From Spirodela intermedia (taxonomy: Eukaryota > Streptophyta > Magnoliopsida > Alismatales > Araceae), in NCBI GenBank assembly GCA_902729315.2, contig LR746270.1:7015221-7079220 (forward strand): a stretch of 64,000 nt of DNA. The letters are read 5' to 3'. Position 1 is the first letter of the stretch; every line of letters begins with the position of its first letter. Below, piece after piece: positions 23,439 through 35,200 of this stretch. The position numbers were made by a program, and so were the translations under genes. The notes below the pieces were generated by a model that was given only the letters and a program-made list of their open reading frames with translations, did no database searches and had not been told where the DNA came from.

Positions 23439-24580
23439 TCAATGAGCAAATGGTTAAAAAAGTCACTTAATCTATTCATGAGTCATTTTTATTTTGTTGT
23501 ATATCATTATATACAAAATTTGTTCACATATGTTGAGTGGGATAACCCCACCATTTCCCTCAATGAAAAGAGCAGAATATGAACATTTATTGTTAAAGCA
23601 TAACCATGTCTTTCCAATTTAGTTTAAGTTTACTCCCTTTGCACATTAAACTAACATGTTATCATTTTTTTTTTGATAATTTTTATTTATGACAATGTTT
23701 TAGTGAACTGTGTGAAGCCTCTTTGATCATATTTTTATTGATGGGAGGAATGGGAAGAGATAGATGCTCTGTCGAATGGGTTTTATCATCATTCAATGAT
23801 GATGATGATAGTAGTGAAAATGAGTAGTTGATTTCAATGATAATGGAATCATGGTGCAAATTTTATTCATGTCTCCATTAGTTTATGTCATAAACTATAG
23901 GTTTAAGAACAGAGAAAATTACAAAAAAATCAACCCAATATAACATTTTAGGCAGAGATAAGTAGAAATAAGTTATGCATGCATAACAATGTAAAATTGT
24001 TAATTGCCATTTTCATGTCATTTTGTTCTTAACATATGTATGAGACTATATTTTCATTTCAACTTTTGGAAGAATCTCAAGAAGTCAATTTCATCAGAAC
24101 AAGTCAACCATGTTAGTCAACTCATCTCATATACTAACCAATAGACAACTAGTTGGTGAACATTCAGATATAAGCATCAAATCACGACCACAATATATTT
24201 TTATATAAAAATTAAGAAAATCATGCATATATAAAATCATTCATGTAAATTTGATGAGGGGAAGATGTGGAGAAGTAATGGAATTTTGCTATCCAGAACG
24301 AATCAGTACGCATATAGAGAACGCTTACCAATGAGAATCGTTATTCTAGACGTCGGCAAAGGGCGGAGAACGTTTCCAAGGTTAACGCGCATCCTCCTCT
24401 TCTTTCCGAGTTCGTCTCGGAGTAGCAATGGCTTCGAGTGGGGTCGTAGTTTTACAAAACGGTTCCATAAGGTCATCAGACCGCCTGGCCTTCGTCCTTC
24501 TCCGGGGGTGAAAGGTACGTACTGAGAGAGGAAGAAATAAAAAACTCGCCGCTTTATTTCGAATTCCTGCATTTCGTCCT
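22150..24580. other. Intergenic region between the divergent PADRE and SINAT genes
   Basis: Includes the PADRE upstream region with a CACGTG G-box near 22326, purine-rich DNA with (GA)n at 22765-22799 and 23398-23434, and AT-rich DNA from 23440 to 24250. The minus frame 22998-23357 is GC-rich and open for 119 codons but shows no domain, and I do not call it. Confidence 0.5.
22720..22870. repeat. Tandem duplication of about 80 bp, each copy with a G-box
   Basis: Two copies share TAATTCAGG.ATTTACGCACGTGG followed by TTAATG and a GAGAGA tract (about 22731-22800 and 22808-22870). Both contain CACGTG. Confidence 0.75.
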
Positions 24581-24629
24581 CACAGCACCTTGTCGCCACG
24601 CCCAGCCCACTCAACCGGAGCCGTCCAGT

Positions 24630-24703
24630 CCCCCCCCCCCCCCTTTTACTCTCCTTTCACAACCCCCACCCCGCCCCTGTGCTCTCCGTTCCCCCCCATT
24701 CGA
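24630..24703 (+). other. C-rich tract with a C14 run in the SINAT 5' leader
   Basis: A run of 14 C (24630-24643) is followed by CCCCCACCCCGCCCC near 24664-24678 and CCCCCCC near 24691. The complementary strand is G-rich and could fold as a G-quadruplex; the C strand could form an i-motif. Confidence 0.6.
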
Positions 24704-25880
24704 GGGTCGAGGGTTTCGCCGCACGGGTCGCCGGAGGGGGGAGGGGGTGGAAGGGACCTGGTGAGACTCCTGTTCTTCCTATGTCGTCCTCTTGTGGAAG
24801 TTGTGAGGCGGTAAATGTATCTTGTTTGTCTATTATTTTCTCTATTTTTTCTACCCTTTTTGAATCTTCAAGTGAAGCCGGTTTCTTGGGGGATGTGGGG
24901 GGAGAGAGTTACAAGTGAGTTCTTTCCGTTCAGTTGTCAGGGCTTTTTGCTTTGACGAACTGAGAGCGTGAAAAAGAGGGTAAACGAGGCCTCTTAAGGA
25001 ATGTACTACTGATTGTCTTTTGAGTTTGTACCTTTCTGCAGCAGTTCCTGGTATTCACTTCAATGTTTTGAGTAAATTCTCCGTGTGTGGCTTAGAAAAA
25101 GGGACTATATGTTAATTATTGTTGGAGGATCTTACACGAAACTAGCATCTATAGTAGTACATCATTATATCGTCGAGAAAAAAATGATCTGAATGCTGTT
25201 GTCTCGCCGCAAGTTGCATTTAGTTTGGTACATTGTTGCAATCGTCAATGTATTCAAGATTGTTGCGATTAAAGGAGGCAGATCTTGTCCAAGAAGTTCC
25301 CAAAGGAACTATTGCAACCAATTCAAAATAAAGGCAGAGAGACAATGAATTGTTATTGGTATGATGTTTCCGTTACCATTCATAACTGTTGTTAAAGCAT
25401 GAATTGTGGGACATTTTGAGGTATTCATCAGATGGTTTCTAGTAATGATTTGTAAAAATACAAGAAATAAATTTTAATGATCCGTTTGTGTTAATTTCAG
25501 ATTACGTTCTTTTTCTCAGTTCCCTTGATTCCCATGCTGTGAGGTGTAATTGGATAAGGTCTAGAATTACTCATTGGTTACTATTTAATTTCTTTTCGAG
25601 TATAATAATACCCTGAATATGTATTTACGCCTATATGCATAGTTTATTCAATCAGATTCTAGTTATGTTGAAAATAAAGCTTATTGTTCTGACGACCACT
25701 CTAATTCTGTGTTGAGATATTTTCAAGATGCTTATGACGTTTTATACTTCGAATGCATGAGCTTTTAATGTGTTCCAAAATTTTATAGCGTCAATAGTTT
25801 GTTTTTTAGTCATCTAGGTTTTTGCCCATGAACTAATTTAGTGTTTGGCAAACAGCCCCTCTTTGATTTCTCTACTGGGC

Positions 25881-27996
25881 ATGGCATCTAGTAATGTATT
25901 CTTCAATGATATGCACATAAACCCTGAAGTCATCGATATCACCAAGAATGAAGACATGACGGATACCAACGAGTATGTCAATGATTCTATTCAGTGTTCA
26001 CCAAAATCTCAGTTATCTATTGCTAACAGTGTTCATGAGCTTTTGGGATGCCCCGTGTGCATGAATGCTATGTACCCTCCTATCTATCAGGTTTGCCTTG
26101 TTCATGTTATTTCTTTTATTATTCTCTTTTTTTTGGTTTTCCTTGTGCATTTTTTTCTTCTTCTGCAGGTCGGATTTTCTTTATGGCACATTACTGAATT
26201 TTTTGTTTCTTACGTTTCATAAGCTTATTAAGTGATGACATTCGAGTAACCTTTCCATGAGGTCAGGCTGATCTCAAATCTTTTGACGCTTCTCCTCTAG
26301 CTTAAGCCTTCCATATTTCAATATGATCATCTCATTTAAATCTTATGAATATATTCACATAATTTATTTTCCGCGGTGCCATTTTGGAAATATATATTTA
26401 TGGACCATGGTAAACCCAATTCTCTGTCTGGTTACTCCTAAGTTGTGATATATTCCATAACCCATTGTTTGAAATGCTTGGGTCCATCCTCATCTTCTAG
26501 CCCTAGCCTATGGAGCTGGGCACATCTGTTTCTCTATCTATATTTGGCTACTATACTTAATACCACTGTTTTCTGTGTTTTAAGAAAATTATATTTGGAA
26601 TTATTGTCATGTTAGGAGCAATTTTATAGGTTCTCTCTCCACTTGTTGTACATTGTGAAGAGGCAAAGATTATTAATTTTCATTAAAGATCGTCCTTAGT
26701 ATTACCACCTAGGTAACCCCCCCTCTGATTGTGTATTCGCAATGTAAAGTATGTGAGAGTTGCATTGCCCCTTGAATTATATATTGACTTTCCATATGTA
26801 TTTATTCACTATGATGCTAATTAATTTTATGGCATGCGCCTTTCCATTGTTTAATTATAAATTGATTTAATAAAGCGATAATTAAGGTTAAAAAAAAACA
26901 ATGAACCCTGCTAGAGAAGTGTTACTTGGACAATTTCTGAGATGATTATGGTAATGGATGGGTCTCTCAAGTCAATGAGGATTGCTGTTGACTTCAGCTT
27001 GTTCTCTTATGGTAATTTTTGCTATTGAATGCTTTCCCTTTATGTACAGTATTGATTGGTTATTTATCATTTCAGTGCTCAAACGGCCACACTCTGTGCT
27101 CTGCATGTAAGACTCGTGTGCTCAACAAGTGTCCAACCTGCAGACATGACCTCGGCAATATCCGCTGTCTTGCTTTGGAGAAGGTCGCTGCGTCTCTCGA
27201 GCTTCCATGCAGATACCAGAGCCTTGGGTGCATGGGAATCTACCCTTATTATTGCAAGCTGAAGCACGAATCACAGTGCTCCTTCAGACCATACAGCTGC
27301 CCGTATGCCGGCTCCGACTGCGCTGTCGTCGGCGACATTCCCTTTCTGGTGGCTCACCTGAAGAACGACCACAAGGTTGACATGCACTGTGGGAGCACCT
27401 TTAACCACCGCTATGTCAAGTCAAACCCCCACGAGGTCGAGAATGCCACCTGGATGTTGACGGTATGAAAGATTGACCGAAAAAGCTGTAAATAATGGTT
27501 GTATATATAGTTTCGTTCGGGTTTTTTTTTTTTTCGCATGTAAATAATGGTGGTGCAGAGGCAGGAGCTTCTTCTTCGTAGTCATTTGGATTGATCACAT
27601 AAATCTGTGCTTCCTGGTTCGAGTAGGAGACCTGTTTTGGTGGGTTGAGGATGATATTTGCAGGAATTGGTGCAGGTTTTCAGCTGCTTCGGACAGTTCT
27701 TCTGCCTGCACTTTGAGGCGTTCCAGCTGGGGATGGCCCCCGTGTACATTGCGTTCCTGCGATTCATGGGAGATGATGCGGAGGCGAAGAACTACTGCTA
27801 CAGCCTCGAGGTGGGGGCGAACGGGAGGAAGATGGTCTGGCAGGGTGTGCCGAGGAGCATAAGAGACAGCCACAGGAAGGTGAGGGACAGCCACGACGGC
27901 CTCGTGATCCACCGGAACATGGCCGTCTTCTTCTCCGGCGGTGACAGAAAGGAGCTGAAGCTGAGGGTGACTGGGAGGATATGGAAGGAGCACTGA
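25881..27996 (+). CDS. SINAT: SINA-type RING E3 ubiquitin ligase, SINAT family (3 coding exons)
   Basis: Attaches ubiquitin to target proteins; plant SINATs act in hormone, autophagy and stress pathways. Exons 25881-26090, 27076-27462 and 27676-27996, all phase 0, give 305 residues, normal for the family. The RING finger (about residues 54-92) spans the first intron: LGCPVCMNAMYPPIYQ then CSNGHTLCSACKTRV and KCPTCR. The SIAH zinc finger (about 108-165) shows CRYQSLGC, CKLKHESQC and HLKNDHKVDMH. The TRAF-like substrate-binding domain follows, with FNHRYVKSNPHEVENATW, LHFEAFQLGMAPVY, VPRSIRDSHRKVRDS and GRIWKEH at the end. The start is the first ATG after a likely 5'-UTR intron (donor near 24760, acceptor 25855). 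The N-terminal 50 residues are variable, as in relatives. Confidence 0.95.
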
Positions 27997-27999
27997 TGG

Positions 28000-28001
<2 letters not shown>

Positions 28002-28046
<45 letters not shown>
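28002..28046. repeat. (CT)n in the SINAT 3' UTR
   Basis: Starts 5 bases after the SINAT stop codon. A second, shorter CT tract lies at 28201-28217. Confidence 0.9.
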
Positions 28047-28219
28047 GTCCCCATTTTCTGCTTGTAGAGAAGGTTGCCTTCCATTGGCGTCCATGTCTGT
28101 CCTGCTCATGTATTTCTGATGTTTTCGGGGCAAGTTTCTCTTCCCTCTTGTCACAACACGTTAATACATGAATGGAAAGGCCTTTGTTGTATCTTACATG
28201 CTCTCTCTCTCTCTCTAAA

Positions 28220-28802
28220 GGGTAGGGTGACACGTGCATCTTTTCGATCTGTTTCCTTGAGATGCAGGTTGTAAGCTTATGTATTTTCCCACTCACATGC
28301 AATAATAATAATAATAATACTACGAATAATGAGGAAAAAATTATCGTATTTTTATTACCCGTTGTGGAAATAATCCGTTTTAATGACTCGGTTTGTATCG
28401 TCGTTTGTAAAAAAATAATATTTTCGGATGGTAATTACGCGTTATTTATTTAACTATCTCATAATTTTTATTAGCGTGCATCTGAGTAAATAATTATCTT
28501 AATAATTAAATTCGCATCAAATAATTACACAGAGCATCAAGCTTCTGAGACCAAAGGCAAGAGCCTCCATGGGTCAACGCTTGCAAGTTGACTATTGACG
28601 AGCAGATGCTCCTAAAGTCAACGATGGGCATTTGGTAAGAAGGGAAAGAGCTTTTTCTTTTTTGGGTCAACTGGTTGTGGGTGGGTGGGGGAATTCGAAT
28701 CTTCCCGCTCAAATCATTTAGTCCGTCTCTTCGAAAAGTCGGACCGACTGCGGCTGTTGTCACTCGTTCGCAGTCGCAGGAGGAACCCCCGGGTCCTCTG
28801 CA
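28220..28802. other. Intergenic and promoter region of CAP-D2, with W-box-like cluster
   Basis: AT-rich, with a (AAT)n tract near 28301-28320. Between about 28573 and 28672 there are five TTGAC or GTCAA cores on both strands. No TATA box is obvious. The last 100 bases are the GC-rich leader of the next gene. Confidence 0.5.
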
Positions 28803-31800
28803 ATGGCGTCCCCGCCGCCCTTCGTCTTTCCCTCTTCCCTCCACGACCTGGAAGAGGAGCCCGACGGCGGCGAGCGCCGGCTCTGCGTTGCAACTGGGAC
28901 GGATCTTTCTTCTCTGCGCGCGGCAGATCTCGAAGAATTTGTCAAAGGTGCGGCTCCACACGGCGAAGCCATTCTCTCCTTCCCTCTCGTTCTGTATTGT
29001 GTGTCTGCGTGTGATTGATGTGTATTTGCTGTGCAGGTCTGGCCTTCGACCTGTCGGACAAAGAGATCTTCTGCGTGGAGGAGCAGGGAGTGTTCGACCG
29101 TCTATACTCCGTCGTCAAGGGCTTCGCCCGGCTCCCTCCGGGCTGCAAAAGCCTCCTAGTCGACACTCTCCGTTCCAATCTATCTGTGCTCCTCCCCAGC
29201 ATTGGTTCCCTTTCTCGCTCCTGCACCTCATCTCCGCGGCCTGCAGTGGGCTCGACCTCCCCTCTCTCCTCTCAGTCTCCTGTTTCTAATGGCGTATATG
29301 GATGTGGCCCCTCATCCCCAGCCGAGCGCATTGCTTCCCACCGCAATGCCCTCATGATCTACACGTTCTTCCTCTTCACGATCATCCTCTCCGAGGAATC
29401 AGAATCCTCCGCTCAGGAACACGGGAACGCCGGAGGTGGGGGCATTTTTAAGGTCAGGGTTTTATTTGATTTCCTTTTGTCACTTCTTTCTCGGCTCTAG
29501 TGGGTGAAACTTCTGTTCTCCATATTTTATGTTTATTCGCCGTTCTTTATGCGTCTAGTTGGGAGCGCAAGGGCGGAGGAAGAACGCCGCTGCCTCAGCG
29601 TGGAACCTGGGGTCCCAGCGGGGTCGCGTGGTGAATGCTATTGCGAACTCGTTGGACATCAACCTCCAGGTGCTCTTTGGGTCCATTGATCCTGATGAGA
29701 AGTACCTGTCATTCGTGTCCAAGTGAGCTACTCGTGACGTTTTTTTTTTTACCTCTTTTTCTCCACCAACTGTTCTTCATCTTGATAAAGCCCTTCGCAT
29801 ATAATATAGGTCTGCGTTCCTAATGTTTGAGAATTCTGTCTTTCTGAAAGACGATGACACAAGGGATGGCCTCTGCCGCATAACTGGCTCTATTTCTACC
29901 AAGTACCACCGGATTGCAGAGTCGTGTGCATCGGTATTGAACCTAATATACAGGTTTGACTTCTCCGTGTCACCATTAGTCAGTGCAGTGGCTTCTGCCG
30001 AGAAGAAGTACGGGGATGGGAGTCTGGCGGTCGCCCTCATTAGGGAGATTGGACTAACAGATCCGAAGGACTATGTCAGGGATGCTACAGGATCTGAGAA
30101 CATAGGAAGGTTTCTTGTGGAGTTGGCTGACCAATCTCCTAAGATAATGTCCACAAACATTGGCATCTTAATTCCTCACTTTGGAGGAGAGTCTTACAAG
30201 ATAAGAAATGCTCTGCTTGGGGTCTTGGGAAAGTTAGTCACGAGGGCATTTAAGGACAATGATGGAGATGTGAGCTCCAAGTCTCTGCGACTACGTGGGA
30301 AGCAGGCTATGTTGAATATACTCCTCGAAAGGTGTAGGGATGTCTCGGCCTATACAAGAAGCCGGGCCCTTCAGGTTTGGGCCGATCTATGTGAAGAACA
30401 TGCTGTATCGATTGGTCTGTGGAACGAAGTTGCATCTGTAGCTTCTGGGAGGTTGGAGGACAAGAGCGCAATTGTCAGGAAATCTGCATTGAATTTGCTT
30501 ATTACAATGTTGCAACATAACCCATTCGGTCCACAGCTTCGTATTGCAGCTTTTGAGGCAACGTTGCAGAAGTACAAGGATATATTATGTGTGATGGAGT
30601 CTAGTGGCCTTTCTCAGAGTGTTATAGATGGTAACACTATTCAAAAAGAGAGTCTGGATGATGAGCAGCGTGATAATTTGAATGATAAGATTACAGCTTT
30701 TTCCGTACAAGGAGAAAAGGGAGATACATCAATGCCTGTTGGTGATTTGGAACAGACGAGGGCGTTGGTTGCATCTCTTGAGGCGGGTTTGCTCTTTTCA
30801 AGGTGCATTAGTTCTACAATGAACACCCTGATCCAACTTTTGGCTTCAGCTTCTGTAACTGATGTAGATAATACAATCCTTTTGCTAATGAGGTGCAAGC
30901 AATTCCAAATTGATGGATCCGAAGCATGCCTGCGCAAGATGTTGCCCTTGGTAAATGCTTACGAACTGTTTCATACTCTCATCTTTACTGGTTATAGTTT
31001 ACGGGGACTATGTATCCTATTACCCGTCAGTGCATTAATTTTATACATCTACAGGTTTTTTCGCAGGAGAAGTCTATATATGAAGCCGTGGAAAATGCTT
31101 TTATCACGATTTATCTACGGAAAAGCCCATCAGAAACGGCTCTTAATCTTTTGAATCTTGCAATAGACTCTAATATTGGAGATCTCGCGGCTTTGGAGTT
31201 CATTATTAGTTCTCTTGTGTCTAAAGGAGAAATATCTATGAGCACGGTATTCAGATCTATCTTCTTTACAGGAAGTTTCCATTTGAGCATTTCTCGTTGG
31301 TTCAGTTCAACTCAGGCGGTTGTGAAAGTTTAATCCCAGTAAAAATGATTAAAATATTTCTAACACTTGAGAAATTGCAAGGAAAATTCTACGTGTCGGG
31401 TCATGGATGAAAAGATCATTGCTGGCCCAAGTTATTGGGAATTTGTGTTGGATTGTGTGGGAGGTTGGCGGAGGATTTGGGCAGCACGTAATGCATGCTG
31501 TCACTTCAAGCTCCACCTCTTGGTAGCAAGCTTTCCCAGCCACCATTTTACTAGAATACACTGATTTCCTGCTTTAGACGCCACCTATTTAAAACGCTGC
31601 ATAGCCTCATCTAGCCCCTCTGGCTATTTATGAGGTTCTTTACCTGTAATTTAGTTACGGCCTCTTCTTTATTTAATTCAAATTTACTACAGCTGAATCG
31701 CCCTCTTCAATTCCGTGTACATAATTGCTGTGCAGATGCCAATGGCCGCCTTCATCATTTACGTTGGATCATTCGTTAGTAGATTTTGGCTAGGATATTC

Positions 31801-32244
31801 TGTGATTTTAAGTAAAATACTTCTTTACATGGGGTTTTTCTAAAGTTCTATTTATTGAACTTTTATGAGCGAGCATGACTAATAGTATCGTAGTGCCCCA
31901 TTCCTCATCATGGCTTCCAATTTAGGATTTTTGCATATTCCCCAGGCTATGATGAAATATCTGTCTCATATTAGTTTTTGAAAACTGTTCTCGAAAAGTT
32001 ATTTTCTCTGCTGCTCATACGGAAAGAATTACATTGAATGCCTTCTGCCAGAAGAAACATTTTTGTTCTGAACAGATTGTACATTCTCTGATTCTCTTCT
32101 TCTTTATTTGGGTTTATCACGCTTTCAATACAAATATCTTCCTCTTCAGCATGTTAGTTGTCATTACTTAGCTTCTATAACTCTTCATCTTTGTGATCAA
32201 ATTCTGCGAAATTAACTTTTAAAGTGTGTAAAGCATTCAGAGTG

Positions 32245-32277
<33 letters not shown>

Positions 32278-35200
32278 CCCCCAGTCCACTTGTGAATCGT
32301 CTACTGTGAGGTCCACAGGCGAAACTAGACCGATTCGGGTCAATATTATTTTGGAGCTCAAATCTGGATACTTTCTTCCTCCTAAATGTTTTTAAATAAA
32401 TCAGATGGATCTATCTCCGGCCCAAGAACAATGAAACGGCTATATAACTATTTTTTTATCTTGAATGCTCAAGATTTTTTTTACTTGCTTGAATGCTGAG
32501 AACATTTACTTTACACATTTTTTTATTACCATAATAATAAAATTTTCACTCCTATCATCAAGACATACTAGAAAGCATATTCTAGTGAATTAAATGAAGG
32601 AGCACTATCATTGTCTTCCGCAGTATTTTCATTTACACTAACCTGAATAAAGAAATTATCAATATCATTAGCCAATATGTATCCCTTGTTTGAAGACGAT
32701 GAGAATGTTTCTTTGTATTTAGTGAAAGCTTCAATGAGGAATAATGTCTTTCAAAATATTCTATTGTTTTACTGTCACATGGAGAAAGCAAGGTTTGTGA
32801 TCTGTTGATGGGGAAAAAAGAAAAAAAATCTAAAGACATGAAGAGTCCAGGGGATTGGATATGTATCCCTTGTTTGGAGATAAATTATCATTAGTCTAAC
32901 ATTCATATCTTTCCCTTGTTTGGAGACGATGATAGTATTTCTTTGTATTTGATGAGAGCTTCTGCGAGGAATAATGTTTTTCAAAAGATTCTTTTTTGCT
33001 TCTGTCCAATAACGAAAGCATGGTTTGCGATCTGATGATGGAAAAAAAAAGAAAAAAATCTATAGACATGTAGAATCGAAAGGATCAGATATGTCAGGGG
33101 ATTTTCCGTCTAACATATGGAACTTATGTAACTTATCCTTGGCATGTAGTGTACTATGAGCCCATGTGAAACTACAAATATAGTCTGTTTCCTTTTAATT
33201 TCATGGTGAGCGAATTGCTTGTTTCAGGGAGTGACTTAATTTTTTTACTGTCCCGACTGCTTGATAAACTATTTAACTTCACCATGTGATCTGATTATTC
33301 ATAATTCTGAACATATTTTTCTTTGACATCATGCCAACATCTGGTCAATTTTTTGAGGTACACGGATTTATTTATTTATTTTCACGTACGATTTCGCTGA
33401 TGGTGGAGTTAAACAAATCACCAAATGCCCACATGAGTGTCGCCTCTATGATAATCTGTGAATGTTTTTTGTCCTTCAGGTATCAGCTTTATGGGACATC
33501 TTCAGCTTTAACATCAATGGGGTGACAGCTGTGCAATGCCGTGGTGCTCTTTTACTTCTCTGCATGGCTGCGAAATCATCTCCTGGGATTCTAAGTTCTC
33601 ATTTGCAGGATGTCATCGACATTGGTTTTGGGCGTTGGGCAAAGGAGGAACCTTTACTTGCGAGAACAGCTTGTGTGGCACTTGAAAGATTGTCTAGGGA
33701 AGACAAGGAGAAATTGACAAATAGCAGCAGTAGCAGAATCTTTGGTATTCTACAGGGTTTAATTACTGGTTTTGTGCTTCCAGAAAACATTTGGTATGCT
33801 GCTGCTGATAAAGCTATAAGTGTTCTGTACTATATTCACCCAGCACCTGAAATGTTTGCTGCAGATTTGGTGAAATCATCCCTCAGTTCACTGTTCTGTT
33901 GTCATGAAAGTAATATGGGGTCTGATAATTCTGATCATGGTGATTCCAAGTTATTTTATAATGTCTCGGCGTCAAAGCTAAGCAGATGTCTATTCATCAT
34001 AAGTCATGTAGCACTGAATCAATTGCTTTACATTGAATCTTGTATTCGAAAAATCCAAAAGCAGAAAGCGGACAGAGAAAAAATAATGAAAAGCGAGTCT
34101 ATTGAAGGCGACAATGGAGCATCTACAGAGGCAAATACCAAAGTCGTAACATCTCTTTTATGGTGCTTTGTTGCCATCTATATTTGCTTTTATTTTGTTG
34201 TAAAGTGATTTATTTCCTTGTACCGCACGTCCCCTTTGTGTTTTATGATACTCATAGGAACCTAAAAAATACAGTATCCTAATGATAATTTAATGGAATA
34301 TTCCCTAATATATTCGTTTTTTTTTTCTCTAGCTTTGAAGTGCGTAAGCCAGTATTTATGTAATCACAGTGAATGGTTGGCTTCCTTCAGACGTTTGTGT
34401 CATTGGACTACACTGCTTGCCACAGTTGGAATAAGTTTTCGTCTTTACAGTTTATTGATTGACAAAATTTTGACGTTACATTGCTTCCAAGTCACCAACG
34501 AATTTTTGAAGTAATGTTTTTTATAAACGCATTGTTTATAAAATTGAATAAAACGTATTCTTTTCTGTAGTTTTCCATACATTGTATGATCTCATTTTCA
34601 TGTTATTTGATGATGTCATATTATTATATTCCTTGCAACTGTATTCTTTTTTTACACGACATAAAAATGGTATTTCCTCATTTATGTTCTGCTACACAGG
34701 GTGGGATAAATGCTGAATTGGGTCTTGCTTCTTCTCAAGATGTGATGATTGATGGACTTTCTGAAAGAGCCGAGAAAGAAATCATCTCAGGTGCTCATCA
34801 TGAAAAGAACCTAATCGGGAACTGCGGACCTTTTATTTCAAAACTTTGCAGGAATTATAATTTAATGCATAAGGTAAATATTCTTAATAATTTTTTCCTT
34901 TGCTACCTTGTGCTTCACCCTGCTGTGGTATTTTGATTATTTTCATCCAACGTGACTCTAGGACTTACCCCTCTGTCTTGCGTTTTCTAGTATCCCCAAC
35001 TACAGGCTTCGGCAATGCTTGCTTTATGCAGGTTAATGATTATTGATGCCGACTTTTGGTAAGTGCCTGCTGTTTTTTCTTGGTCAAATAGGCTCTCTAT
35101 CAATGTATAACCATTAACAAACCATAATTTATTGAGGTTTCAGTGAGTCAAATCTTCAGTTACTGTTCACCGTCGTTGAGGGTGCCCCATCCGAAACAGT

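Noticed and set aside
27595-28302. Minus-strand frame of 235 codons at the SINAT 3' end
   Set aside because: Antisense to SINAT exon 3 and running through a (GA)n repeat.
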